From the NCBI GenBank assembly GCA_947502835.1, contig CANNBJ010000002.1, forward strand, positions 124,001-188,000: 64,000 nt of DNA, in the 5' to 3' direction. Below are positions 8,890-16,741 of this stretch, in pieces. The first letter of the stretch is position 1, and each line of letters starts with the position of its first letter. Under the pieces are notes generated by a model, which saw nothing but the letters and a program-made list of their open reading frames with translations, searched no databases and had not been told where the DNA came from. The stretch comes from Bdellovibrionales bacterium (GTDB lineage Bacteria > Bdellovibrionota > UBA1018 > CAIMNF01). The position numbers and the translations under genes were made by a program.

Positions 8890-9729
8890 ATGAAAAAAAC
8901 GCACCGGATCGGGACCCTTTTCCTATTGTTTTTCCTAATGATTTCAGGTGCAAACGCGGTCGAATTCCAGAGCCCGCGAACCCTGGGCCTCGGCGGTGCC
9001 GGTCGTGCTGCGCCCTGGCTTACCGATGCAATTTATCTGAACCCCTCCTTCGCCTCCTTCTCCCCCATCTATACCCTGAGCGGAACCTTCACGGGGTTTG
9101 ATCAGGGTCGCAATTACAACTTTTCCGTGCAGGACTCGCGGACAGAGCTGCTGCAAGCGGGCGTTGGTTTCACCAAACGAGAGGAAAACGCGGCCGTGAA
9201 CATCGGTGCGAGCAGGGCCTTTGCAAAAAAATGGGGAGTGGGTCTTGGCTCGAAGATCCTCCTCGATCAGCCCTCAAACCGGATGACTGCGGACTTCAAT
9301 GTCTCGGGCTCCGTCCTGGCAACAGAATGGTTGAACATTTCCTTGATTGTCGACAATCTGATTGCCAATGCGGATCAACGTTCACGCAATCTCCATCGTA
9401 CCCTGTATGCCGCCACAAGACTGATTGCCGCCCGGAAAATCCAGCTCTATTTTGATCCGTTTTTTTCCCCGGACTATCCGGGAGGAAGCAAGGGTGGCTT
9501 CACTGCCGGCGCCGAAATCGGGATGCTTGAGGATCTGTATTTGCGTATTGGACGGTCCGTCGATGCGGAGATCGCACATCTGAACACCCGGGGCTCCGGA
9601 TATGGGATCGGTGTCGGATGGGTCGGCCCCAAAATCTCTCTCGAGGGCGCGATCCACAAAACGCTGTCCGCCCATGGCGGGAGACCAACGGGCACAGCAC
9701 AATCGGCCGCAGTGCAAATCTACTTTTAG
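8890..9729 (+). CDS. Predicted outer-membrane beta-barrel protein
   Basis: The 279-residue protein has a signal peptide (cleavage near SGANA-VEF). The opening PRTLGLGGAGRAAPWLTDAIYLNPS is the pattern of PorV/FadL-like barrels, where an N-terminal segment of small residues ('GxGGAxxA...D..yxNPA') precedes the strands. Alternating amphipathic strands continue to the terminal aromatic residue (AVQIYF), which fits the C-terminal barrel signature recognised by BamA. The substrate is unknown. The gene is monocistronic, divergent from galU and convergent with the ABC ATPase gene (4-bp overlap). Confidence 0.75.
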   Translation: MKKTHRIGTLFLLFFLMISGANAVEFQSPRTLGLGGAGRAAPWLTDAIYLNPSFASFSPIYTLSGTFTGFDQGRNYNFSVQDSRTELLQAGVGFTKREENAAVNIGASRAFAKKWGVGLGSKILLDQPSNRMTADFNVSGSVLATEWLNISLIVDNLIANADQRSRNLHRTLYAATRLIAARKIQLYFDPFFSPDYPGGSKGGFTAGAEIGMLEDLYLRIGRSVDAEIAHLNTRGSGYGIGVGWVGPKISLEGAIHKTLSAHGGRPTGTAQSAAVQIYF

Positions 9730-10505
9730 TAGAGGATTTTTCGTTTCCCGGACTCAGGGCTTGTCACCACATGGGGTGCGACCTTCGTGAACAATTCACG
9801 AAGATTGGATTCGTTCAATACCGAGTCGACCGGACCTCCCGCGATGATCCTGCCCTCTTTCAGGAACACGAGCTGATCGGAAATCTCCGAGAGAAAATTG
9901 AGATCGTGGGAGGAGATCAAAAATGTCATCCCGCAATTGATCCAATCACGGATGATTCGAGTCACAGAAATCAGACGATCCAAATCGAGCTTTGAGAACG
10001 TTTCATCCAAAACCAGAACCTTGGGTGCCTGGATCAGAGCTCGTGCAAACATGACCATTTGCTTTTCGCCATCGCTGAGCGTTTGGAACACGCGTGGCAA
10101 AAGAGAAACCATCTGAAGACGCTCCACAACGCCGGCCATGCGATCACGCTCTCCCGGATTCAATCCAGGCCAGAACCTCCCCGATGCGGATTCGATCCCA
10201 AGCTCAAAGAGGTCCCGGACGGTCAGGTCGAAGGCCGAGCGAAAATCACTTCCGAGATACAAAACCCTCTTGATGCGATCTGCCGGTGAGGAAAGTAGGT
10301 TCAGGGGAACTCCATCAATCACAATCTCCCCCGACCGCACCACGGGAGATGCCTCTCCCGAAATTCCCCTGAGTAACGAACTCTTTCCGGAACCGTTCGG
10401 TCCATAGACGCCCAGAACAGCTTGCGCCGGAAGGTCAAGATCCGTGGACGAAAGAAGACTTTTGCCTGACTGACTCCTCACCTCGAATCCGGAAACCCGA
10501 ATCAT
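9726..10505 (-). CDS. btuD: ABC transporter ATP-binding protein, BtuD/FecE type
   Basis: The 259-residue ATPase has Walker A GPNGSGKSS near residue 36, a Q-loop region, the signature LSDGEKQMVMFARAL near 143 (LSDGE in place of LSGGE), Walker B VLVLDET and the switch His in ISSHDLNF. It would energise the permease encoded immediately upstream (4-nt overlap) for uptake of a cobalamin-, haem- or siderophore-like ligand. The symbol reflects family type only; the ligand is not determined by sequence. Confidence 0.85.
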   Translation of the reverse strand: MIRVSGFEVRSQSGKSLLSSTDLDLPAQAVLGVYGPNGSGKSSLLRGISGEASPVVRSGEIVIDGVPLNLLSSPADRIKRVLYLGSDFRSAFDLTVRDLFELGIESASGRFWPGLNPGERDRMAGVVERLQMVSLLPRVFQTLSDGEKQMVMFARALIQAPKVLVLDETFSKLDLDRLISVTRIIRDWINCGMTFLISSHDLNFLSEISDQLVFLKEGRIIAGGPVDSVLNESNLRELFTKVAPHVVTSPESGKRKILY

Positions 10506-11452
10506 GAGAATTGCCCTCGTCTTCCTCGCAAGAATAAAAGAATGAACACAGGGGCTCCGACAAGTGAAGTGACTGCGCCTACAGGCAACTCATGGGGACT
10601 CCCTATGGCGCGGGCCAGGGAATCACTGATTACGAGGATCGCGGCACCCCAGATCAGCGAAAACGGGATCAAGTGGAAGTGTCGCTGAAGTCCGAGCCAG
10701 CGCCTCACCAGATGCGGAACGATGAGCCCCACAAATCCGATCATTCCGGCAAGACTCACACTCAGCCCGACGAGCAGGGACACGAGGAGAATCGTGATCT
10801 TCCTGGTCCTCGGGAGCGAGACACCGAAACTTTCCACCATTTCGCCGCCAAACAAGAAGGCATCAAGATGCCTTGAAAACATAAGGAACGCCGCCCCCAC
10901 CAGGAGCACAACGACGAGTAAAAAGGCGGCAGGGCCCGTCGTAACCCTCGACAAATCCCCGAGGAGCCAGAAATTGATGCTTTGAACCCCGAGTGGGTCG
11001 GCAAGTGACATCCAGATGGCAAGCATGCTCGCTGAAACCAGACTCAGCATGACCCCAAGAAGAATCATCGACTCCTGTCCGGAACCCCCGCCTCCCACGC
11101 GAAGAAGCAGCCCGATACTCAGAGCCGCCCCCGCAATCGCTCCGGGGTTCATGCCGAAAATGACCGCGCTCGCCTTGAGGGAAACCCCGATGGCAGCACC
11201 AAGGGCCGCTCCGGATGCGATTCCCAGGGTGTAAGGCTCCGCAAGGGGATTCGACAAAACCGTCTGCAACACAAGCCCCGCAAGCGAGAGGGCGGCACCC
11301 ACAGCAACTCCGAGAAGCAATCGTGGAAACCTGAGTTCACCAATCAATAGAGATGCGTTTTTGAAATCAAGACCGAGAAACAGCGACATCAGGATCGCAA
11401 ACGCGAGAACTCCTGCGGCAATGAGGTATTTTTTACGGATTTCGTTCCTCAT
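10502..11452 (-). CDS. btuC: FecCD/BtuC-family ABC permease
   Basis: The 316-residue protein has about nine or ten membrane helices. Family signatures include RFPRLLLGVAVGAALSLAGLVLQ at the start, NPLAEPYTLGIASGAALGA, and the coupling region GFVGLIVPHLVRRWLG. It forms the transmembrane channel for the adjacent ATPase and binding protein. The gene overlaps the ATPase by 4 nt and the binding-protein gene by 20 nt. The pair is typical of vitamin B12 or iron-chelate importers; no TonB receptor is nearby. Confidence 0.88.
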   Translation of the reverse strand: MRNEIRKKYLIAAGVLAFAILMSLFLGLDFKNASLLIGELRFPRLLLGVAVGAALSLAGLVLQTVLSNPLAEPYTLGIASGAALGAAIGVSLKASAVIFGMNPGAIAGAALSIGLLLRVGGGGSGQESMILLGVMLSLVSASMLAIWMSLADPLGVQSINFWLLGDLSRVTTGPAAFLLVVVLLVGAAFLMFSRHLDAFLFGGEMVESFGVSLPRTRKITILLVSLLVGLSVSLAGMIGFVGLIVPHLVRRWLGLQRHFHLIPFSLIWGAAILVISDSLARAIGSPHELPVGAVTSLVGAPVFILLFLRGRRGQFS

Positions 11453-12266
11453 GCCTTGATCTTAGCCCTTTCAAGGCATTTAACAACCGAAGACTGCATC
11501 GGGCAAACTCATCCCCGGGCAGGGCATGGATTCCGCCATTCCGGACTGCGGGAAGAGAGGAAAATCGGGCCCAATCCCTCTTCGATTCGGCAATCCCGGA
11601 AGATTCACCCGCGTGATCAAGGATCAGGATCAACTCGGGTCGGGCACGAATCACGGATTCTGTCGAAACCTTTGGATATCCACTCGAAAGGGAGGAAAAG
11701 ATGTTTGAGTAGCCAACAAACGCAAGTGCCTCGCTCAAAAAACTTCCACCTCCGACCGAAATCAAGGGGGCGTGCTGAACCTCGATGAATATTTTTTTTT
11801 CGGGTTTCCGGTTTTTATCCAGCTCACCCCATGCCTTCGACCAACGCTCCCTTGCCCTCGATGCCGCCGGGGCCTCCATCAACGCGGCTCCAACCGTCGT
11901 GATCCAGCCTTCCATTGCGTGAAAAGATTCTTTTGGCAGACTCACCACATTGAGCTTCAGACGCTTCAACTGCTCCATCTGCACCTGAAGATTGTACTCG
12001 GCGGAACCCAAAACGAGATCAGGGTTCAGTGCCGCAATTTGCTCGATATGCAGCTTCGGATAGGGGCCGACCAGAGAAACCCCCCGAAGCACATCGGGAT
12101 GATTCGAGTACTCACTCACGCCCACCACTCTGGCAAGGGTCGCATCCTTCCCGAGGATTTCAGCAACCCATTCGCACACCAGGGGATTCAAGCAGACAAT
12201 CCTTTGATACGACCCGAACGCATTCCCTGCCTGCAACAGGAGAAAGAGGAAGAGCACGCGAATCAT
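11433..12266 (-). CDS. btuF: Periplasmic substrate-binding protein, BtuF type
   Basis: The start is placed at ATG 12266 (277 residues): it gives a clean signal peptide (MIRVLFLFLLLQAGNAFG) and an ATGA overlap with lgt, whereas the longer reading frame has a low-quality N terminus lying antisense-free inside lgt. The mature protein has the class III binding-protein fold: RIVCLNPLVCEWVAEIL, then LVGPYPKLHIEQIAALNPDLVLGS, a helical spacer, and an SVGGGSFLSEAL second lobe. It would deliver ligand to the BtuCD-like transporter encoded downstream. Cobalamin is the best guess from size and style. Confidence 0.85.
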   Translation of the reverse strand: MIRVLFLFLLLQAGNAFGSYQRIVCLNPLVCEWVAEILGKDATLARVVGVSEYSNHPDVLRGVSLVGPYPKLHIEQIAALNPDLVLGSAEYNLQVQMEQLKRLKLNVVSLPKESFHAMEGWITTVGAALMEAPAASRARERWSKAWGELDKNRKPEKKIFIEVQHAPLISVGGGSFLSEALAFVGYSNIFSSLSSGYPKVSTESVIRARPELILILDHAGESSGIAESKRDWARFSSLPAVRNGGIHALPGDEFARCSLRLLNALKGLRSRHEERNP

Positions 12267-13051
12267 CTCTTTGATTCCAAAATCTTGAGCCGGAACCTGA
12301 GAACCATCAGCGCTGCCAGGAAGACAAGCGCTGAAATGAACTGGCTCGTGGAAAGAAGACCCTCCACCACGAAGCCACGGATGGCATCTCCGCGAAATAC
12401 CTCGATCACGCTCCGAATGATGGGATACACCATGAAATACGTGAGTCCGACCTGCCCGTCGATCCTCTTGGTGCGGAACACCCAAATGAGTCCGGCGAAG
12501 AGGATCATCAGTGACACAAACTCATACAGCTGTGTGGGGTGCAACGGGATCCCCCTCAAGGAAAAATCGACCAACTCGGACTCAAGGCGAATCCCCCAAG
12601 GCGCACCTGTCGGCTTCCCGTAACAACACCCCGCACTCAAGCAACCCAAGCGACCAAAGGCATGGGCGATCACAAGCCCCGGCGACAGGAGATCCACCAT
12701 CTTCCAGGGATTCAGTTTGTGTTTCCTGAAGTACCAAATCGCAAAGCCTGTCGAGGAAATGAGCCCTCCGAAAAACACCAATCCGCCTTCCCAGACCTTG
12801 AAGACGTCCATCGGGTTCTCAAGAAAATAGGAAAACCGGGTCAAAACGAATAAAGCCCTGGATCCCACAAAGCCGAGCAAAAGGAGCCAAAAGGCCAGAT
12901 CAGCGCACTGATCGGGATCGAGCCCCGAGCTGCGGGCAAGGCGACGAACCGTGACCACCCCGAGAATGAACCCGATGGCAATCATCAAGCCATAGGTATG
13001 AAAAGGGATGGAAAGGCTTCCAAAATGCAATTCAAACAGAAGGGGATGCAT
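12263..13051 (-). CDS. lgt: Prolipoprotein diacylglyceryl transferase
   Basis: The 262-residue inner-membrane enzyme adds diacylglycerol to the lipobox Cys of prolipoproteins. The signature HAFGRLGCLSAGCCYG (around residue 133) holds the essential Arg and the conserved GRxGC..GCCYG pattern, and HPTQLYE is the second conserved block. About seven membrane helices are visible. It overlaps lspA by 20 nt, so the first two steps of lipoprotein maturation are encoded together. Confidence 0.96.
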   Translation of the reverse strand: MHPLLFELHFGSLSIPFHTYGLMIAIGFILGVVTVRRLARSSGLDPDQCADLAFWLLLLGFVGSRALFVLTRFSYFLENPMDVFKVWEGGLVFFGGLISSTGFAIWYFRKHKLNPWKMVDLLSPGLVIAHAFGRLGCLSAGCCYGKPTGAPWGIRLESELVDFSLRGIPLHPTQLYEFVSLMILFAGLIWVFRTKRIDGQVGLTYFMVYPIIRSVIEVFRGDAIRGFVVEGLLSTSQFISALVFLAALMVLRFRLKILESKR

Positions 13052-13541
13052 GCGTCTCCTTGCTTACGAGATTGGTAAGCAGAAGAATGCCGACTCCGAC
13101 ACAAATGGCGGAGTCCGCAACATTGAATGCGGGAAAGTAGTAATGGTTCTGATAATGGAAATCGAGGAAATCGACCACGTACCCGAGACGGATCCGGTCA
13201 ATGAGGTTCCCGATCGCACCCCCTGAAACCAAACCGAGCGCCATTCCACGCCATTTCGCATTGGAAGGCAGATCGCGATACAAAAACCCGAGTACGACCA
13301 TGGCAACAATCGGCACAATCAGAAAGAACGGAACCCTGAACGTAGGATTCGCGTTCGCAAGAAATCCAAAAGCCGCCCCCGTATTGCGCACATAGGTCAG
13401 ACTGAAGAAGTTTCCGAACACCGGAAGGGATTCCCCGTATTCAAACCTCGAAATGACAATGAACTTCGTCCATTGGTCGAAGATGATGATGAGCACAATG
13501 CTCAGAAAGAAAAAGAGCGGCTTTACCACGAAGATCCCCAA
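13032..13541 (-). CDS. lspA: Lipoprotein signal peptidase (signal peptidase II)
   Basis: The 169-residue, four-helix aspartic protease cleaves the signal peptide from diacylated prolipoproteins. Both catalytic Asp motifs are present: GNLIDRIRLGYVVDFLDFH and FNVADSAI. NTGAAFGF is the conserved block after helix 1. It overlaps the upstream nucleotidyltransferase-like gene by 19 nt and lgt by 20 nt. Confidence 0.96.
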   Translation of the reverse strand: MGIFVVKPLFFFLSIVLIIIFDQWTKFIVISRFEYGESLPVFGNFFSLTYVRNTGAAFGFLANANPTFRVPFFLIVPIVAMVVLGFLYRDLPSNAKWRGMALGLVSGGAIGNLIDRIRLGYVVDFLDFHYQNHYYFPAFNVADSAICVGVGILLLTNLVSKETHASPSV

Positions 13542-14095
13542 AGCGTGATCCCTGAATCAATGTGCTTTGAGAGCTCCTTATTCTTTGCATCGACCGAGGA
13601 GAACTCGTCCGGGGTCATCACCATCGAATCGAGCTTTTTCCCAAGAGGATGGCGTGAAGTGATTTTTTTGATCTCCTCCGGAGTCTCGGAAACCACCAGA
13701 AGGTTGTAGTTGCTGTCCGTCCGGGAGCGGCCCGAGGCGCGACTTCCGAAAAGCACTCCGCGAGTCGACATCGGCTCGATCATTTGCTTGAGACCCTCAA
13801 GATCCGAGATGGCACAGAACGTTTTCATGAGCTGGATCGCCGGATGGTCGTTCTGAAGGCACACCTCACGGTTGTTGTTCAGGAAGATCACCAGACCAAG
13901 CTCTTGAAGGGATTTCAGGATCTTGGTGATTCCCTCGACTCCACCCAGTCCACGAACGCCCTTCAATTTGGAGGACAGCACCCGCGGGGTAAATGCCGTG
14001 GTGGGCTCCGTCATCAGGAATCGAAGCAGCTTCTGCTCTGGAGTTACAAAACAAATAGTGTCCAAAGTGATCTGGGGCTTGTTGGTCCTTGCCAT
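13523..14095 (-). CDS. Winged-helix plus degenerate MNT-type nucleotidyltransferase-like protein
   Basis: The 190-residue protein has an N-terminal winged-helix-like region (FVTPEQKLLRFLMTEPTTAFTPRVLSSKLKG, then a wing at GLVIFLNNNREV). The C-terminal half has the minimal nucleotidyltransferase signature GSRASGRSRTDSNYNLLVV near residue 117. In active enzymes this reads GS..R(x)n-SDxDL; here both metal-binding Asp are Asn (SNYNL), so catalysis is doubtful. A later Asp (KLDSMVM) is kept. It is the first gene of the lspA-lgt-btuFCD operon. A DNA-binding or sensory role is more likely than nucleotidyl transfer. Confidence 0.75.
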   Translation of the reverse strand: MARTNKPQITLDTICFVTPEQKLLRFLMTEPTTAFTPRVLSSKLKGVRGLGGVEGITKILKSLQELGLVIFLNNNREVCLQNDHPAIQLMKTFCAISDLEGLKQMIEPMSTRGVLFGSRASGRSRTDSNYNLLVVSETPEEIKKITSRHPLGKKLDSMVMTPDEFSSVDAKNKELSKHIDSGITLWGSSW

Positions 14096-14166
14096 AGGGG
14101 GGTGACCTTACCTTATTTTGCAGGAATTTTCCACCTCTTGGAGATGACGCAGCTCTTGCAAAACAA

Positions 14167-14182
14167 CCCCGACCTTGCGGGG
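14167..14182 (-). terminator. Possible leader hairpin of the minus-strand MNT-like operon
   Basis: CCCCG and CGGGG form a 5-bp GC stem around a 6-nt loop. Read on the minus strand the stem is followed by TTGTTTTG, so it could act as a weak attenuator about 70 nt upstream of the start at 14095. No alternative antiterminator pairing was found. Confidence 0.3.
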
Positions 14183-14319
14183 ATTTAGAAAATTTTCACC
14201 GGTGCACTCTGACACTAATTTATTAAATTGGAAATGTTTATTCCGGTTTTTTGTATTTTTGGTCAATAATTACATGGCTTTGTGCGCATTCGTCTTTTGC
14301 CGGCCCGCCCCCGCCCGCT

Positions 14320-14335
14320 TGGCACACCTCTCGCA
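14320..14335 (+). promoter_or_regulatory. Sigma-54-type -24/-12 promoter for the dksA-type gene
   Basis: TGGCACACCTCTCGCA matches the RpoN consensus TGGCAC-N5-TTGCA except for TC instead of TT at -12. The GG and GC dinucleotides have the required 10-nt separation. The expected start point is near 14346, giving an 80-nt leader before the ATG at 14429. An enhancer site was not identified. Confidence 0.6.
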
Positions 14336-14428
14336 CTCTTAGGGGGTGTGAGGCAGCCAGGATGGCAGCAACACAAAAGAGAGCCCAGGGACACGGGGAA
14401 AGAGACGTAACCACAAGGAGTACCGAAT

Positions 14429-14842
14429 ATGATGAAGCAAGAACAGGTGATGAAATTCAAAAAACTATTTGAAGATCAAAAGGCCGCGCTCCTCTACTCC
14501 TACAAGTTCATCAACGAGGATTTCACCATCCAAAGCGACGAGATGTCAGACGAAGTCGACCTCACGTGCGCAGAGATGGAACAAGGAATGAAGATGCGCC
14601 TTCGCAGCCGCGAGGCCCTCTTCCTGAAAAAGATCGATGAAGCTCTAGAAAAGATTCAAGCGGGTACCTTCGGAGTCTGTGAGTGTTGCGATCAGACCAT
14701 TGAAGCGTCCCGCCTTGAAGTTCGTCCGACCGCGAACCTCTGCCTCAGCTGTAAAGAGGAAGAGGAGCTGCGGGAACAGCGTTCCGCTGACGGACGGAAA
14801 TCAAAAAGCATGGGTCTGAAGCCAAACCTTCGGATCGCATAG
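14429..14842 (+). CDS. dksA: DksA/TraR-family RNA polymerase-binding protein (copy 1)
   Basis: The 137-residue protein has the DksA architecture: an antiparallel coiled coil whose tip holds two Asp in the right spacing (DEVD near residue 42, like the DxxD of E. coli DksA), then a four-Cys zinc finger CECC...CLSC near residues 88-110 and an acidic tail. Such proteins enter the polymerase secondary channel and work with ppGpp in the stringent response. The start is ATG 14429 with AAGGAG 8 nt upstream. A paralogue lies at 17563-17946. The predicted promoter is of sigma-54 type. Confidence 0.9.
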   Translation: MMKQEQVMKFKKLFEDQKAALLYSYKFINEDFTIQSDEMSDEVDLTCAEMEQGMKMRLRSREALFLKKIDEALEKIQAGTFGVCECCDQTIEASRLEVRPTANLCLSCKEEEELREQRSADGRKSKSMGLKPNLRIA

Positions 14843-14872
14843 CTTCCCTCGGGCGCCGGGGCAGACTTATGG

Positions 14873-15013
14873 ATGAGTCGTTTGACTTTTAAATGGTTCA
14901 GAATGAACCTGACCAATCTGCCTACCAAACCCAAAAACGAAACCCAGCCTCAGGAAGAGGCGGGTAAAGACCGGAACTTCAGGATGAAGCAACGGTCGCT
15001 CAAACGGAATTGA
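14873..15013 (+). CDS. Possible small basic protein (46 residues)
   Basis: An ATG at 14873 opens 46 codons ending in TGA at 15013. The product starts MSRLTFKWFRMNL and is Lys/Arg/Gln/Asn rich with no recognised domain. It lies 30 nt after the dksA-type gene and just before a strong terminator, so it would be on the same transcript. The ribosome site is weak (GGGG, 10-12 nt upstream). It may be a genuine small gene or chance. Confidence 0.3.
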   Translation: MSRLTFKWFRMNLTNLPTKPKNETQPQEEAGKDRNFRMKQRSLKRN

Positions 15014-15043
15014 GTGTCCCCCCCCTTGTGAGAGAAGTACAAG

Positions 15044-15080
15044 AACCCCTGGTTCTCAAGGATGAGAATCGGGGGTTTTT
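15044..15080 (+). terminator. Rho-independent terminator after the dksA-type gene
   Basis: AACCCCTGGTTCTC pairs with GAGAATCGGGGGTT over 14 positions (two G-T wobbles) around the 6-nt loop AAGGAT, followed by a T run. It ends the dksA transcript and insulates the glycosyltransferase gene. Confidence 0.9.
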
Positions 15081-15090
15081 GATTTTTGAG

Positions 15091-15116
15091 CTAGCGTTAT
15101 CCGAGTTCTGCGCTAG
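15091..15116. repeat. Inverted repeat just upstream of the glycosyltransferase gene
   Basis: CTAGCG and CGCTAG are perfect 6-bp arms separated by 14 nt, 11-36 nt before the ATG at 15127, where no Shine-Dalgarno sequence is visible. It could be an operator or a mRNA hairpin that masks initiation. Confidence 0.35.
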
Positions 15117-15126
15117 ATTTCAAAAA

Positions 15127-16721
15127 ATGTCGACCCCGCTGACTCTAAGACCTGTTTTCATCCTATTCTCCCTCTCTTGCCTTCTCTATATGTCCAAACC
15201 CTGGGAGTCTTCCCTTCAGGCGATGGACTCCGCCATCCATGCGCGCGTCGCTCTTGAAATTGCCGGATCGGGCTTCATCCCGAATCTTCCCGCACAGGAA
15301 TTGAATCTTGATTCGCCCCTGCCCTTTTTCAATGATCAACCATTTCCTTTCCTTTGGATCACAGGACTCATCATGCGATTGCTCGGACCAGACGCATGGA
15401 GTGCGCGAATTCTCTCCTCTCTTTTTTCGGGGGGCGCTGTCTGTTTGCTGTACATTTACATGAGAAGGTTCTTTTCAGGTTTCGCAGCCCTTTGTGCCGC
15501 ATTCCTCTTTCTGGTGAACCCCCTTTGGATCAGGTTCTCTGCGAGATTCCAACTCGACCCTCCCATGATTTTCTTTATCCTAGGATCCTTCTATGCGTGG
15601 TCACTCTATCTTTCAGACCTTAAAAAATTTCGGTTCGCACTTTATGCCGGATTGTCGGCGGGCTTTGCGGTATGCGCAAAGTCCCCCGTGGGGCTTCTGA
15701 TCTTCCCGGCGGCTTTTATCAATGAGGGCCTTTCGTGGAGATTCAAAAGAACTCGCGTGATTCTTTCTCTTGCCCTCGCAGCGTTTTCCGCCTTTGCAAT
15801 CATCAGCGGAATGTGGCTTCTTGCGAATCATCTCAGCGGCATCAATCTTTTCAAAGACTACCTTGAGCGTCAGGTTTTCGGAACTGCCGTTGGAGGAAGA
15901 GGGATGGGACAGGGCTCGAGCATCCTCGACGGGATTGCAATTCTTGGTCGATTTTGCCGATTGGAGATTCTTTGTCTTCTCATCTCAGCTTTGTTTTGGT
16001 TCCGGAAAGCAACTCCCAAGCAACTCACAAGATCCGAACACTTCACGCTCATTCTTTCAGGATTTTTCGGCTTTTGCTTGTTATCTCGAATCTTAAATTC
16101 AAATTCCCGCATTATTTTCTGCCTGGCTTTCCTCTCCTCGCCGCAGTTACCGGCATTTTTTTGAGCGAGTCCCTTGGAAATCTCGAGTCAAAAGAGTCAA
16201 GACTCAGGACTTTCCTCTCAGCGACGGCACCTATTCTTGCTTTGGCCCTCCTCACAATTCCCATCAAGACTGTGCCCGAGCAGTTCGAGGCCTTAAAACG
16301 CTTCATTCCGTACATGCAGACCCACGGCTCAAAGGCCGACTCGGTTTTGTTCATCGATCACAAGCAACCATACGGAAGCGAGGGCGATTATTTTTGTGAA
16401 TTGATTTTCTATACTCGCTTTAAATTCATGAGCTCAGAATGCAATCAGGCCGACCTGAAAACACGGAAAACCTCACCAGAGTGGATTCTTACCTCCGGGG
16501 ACCAAGAGAGCGATCTCTGCCTATCCGCTGAAACCCTTCGCCTTTACCCATCAAGATTGCGATTCGGAAACCAAGTGATTCTCTCAAAAAGGGCGTCCAT
16601 GACCTCGAGCGCCGAGTTTGATCTAACTCCTAGCATCAATGAACTCAGGGCCAATCAAAATGGCGAAGGAATCCCATACAGAAAAAACATGTATTTTACT
16701 CCAAGGGTCAACCAAGAGTGA
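15127..16721 (+). pseudogene. GT39/ArnT-like membrane glycosyltransferase, interrupted by a frameshift
   Basis: The first frame, from ATG 15127 (MSTPLTLRPVF), encodes about eight hydrophobic helices with the GT39-type loop (MDSAIHARVALEIAGSGFIP, then FFNDQPFPFLWI). It loses the family pattern near 16080 and stops at 16164. The continuation is in the -1 frame: FKFPHYFLPGFPLLAAV, the typical KxPHYxLPxxP block of this family, runs to a stop at 16721. One missing T in the T5 run at 16063-16067 would explain the break, so it is either a recent pseudogene or a sequencing error. An intact protein would have about 531 residues. Such enzymes transfer sugars from polyprenyl-phosphate donors at the periplasmic face. 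Base composition is more AT-rich than that of neighbours. Confidence 0.75.
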
Positions 16722-16741
16722 TCCTCCGGTTCTCAATCCCA

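Larger units (their letters stand above)
14096..14428. other. Intergenic region between the MNT-like gene and the dksA-type gene
   Basis: This 333-bp region separates divergent genes. It holds a small GC hairpin near the minus-strand gene, an AT-rich block at about 14209-14275 (TTATTAAATTGG, GTATTTTTGGTC), and a sigma-54-type promoter at 14320. The 85-100 nt leader before the dksA-type ATG ends with a good ribosome site (AAGGAG, 8 nt before the start). No coding sequence is evident. Confidence 0.6.

Noticed and set aside
11433-14095. A cobalamin riboswitch for the BtuFCD-like genes.
   Set aside because: The genes overlap lgt directly and no B12-box-like structure was seen in the leader of the operon.
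16060-16082. Programmed -1 frameshift in the glycosyltransferase gene.
   Set aside because: A TTT TTC does not allow full re-pairing in the P site, no stimulatory hairpin was seen, and the family does not use recoding.
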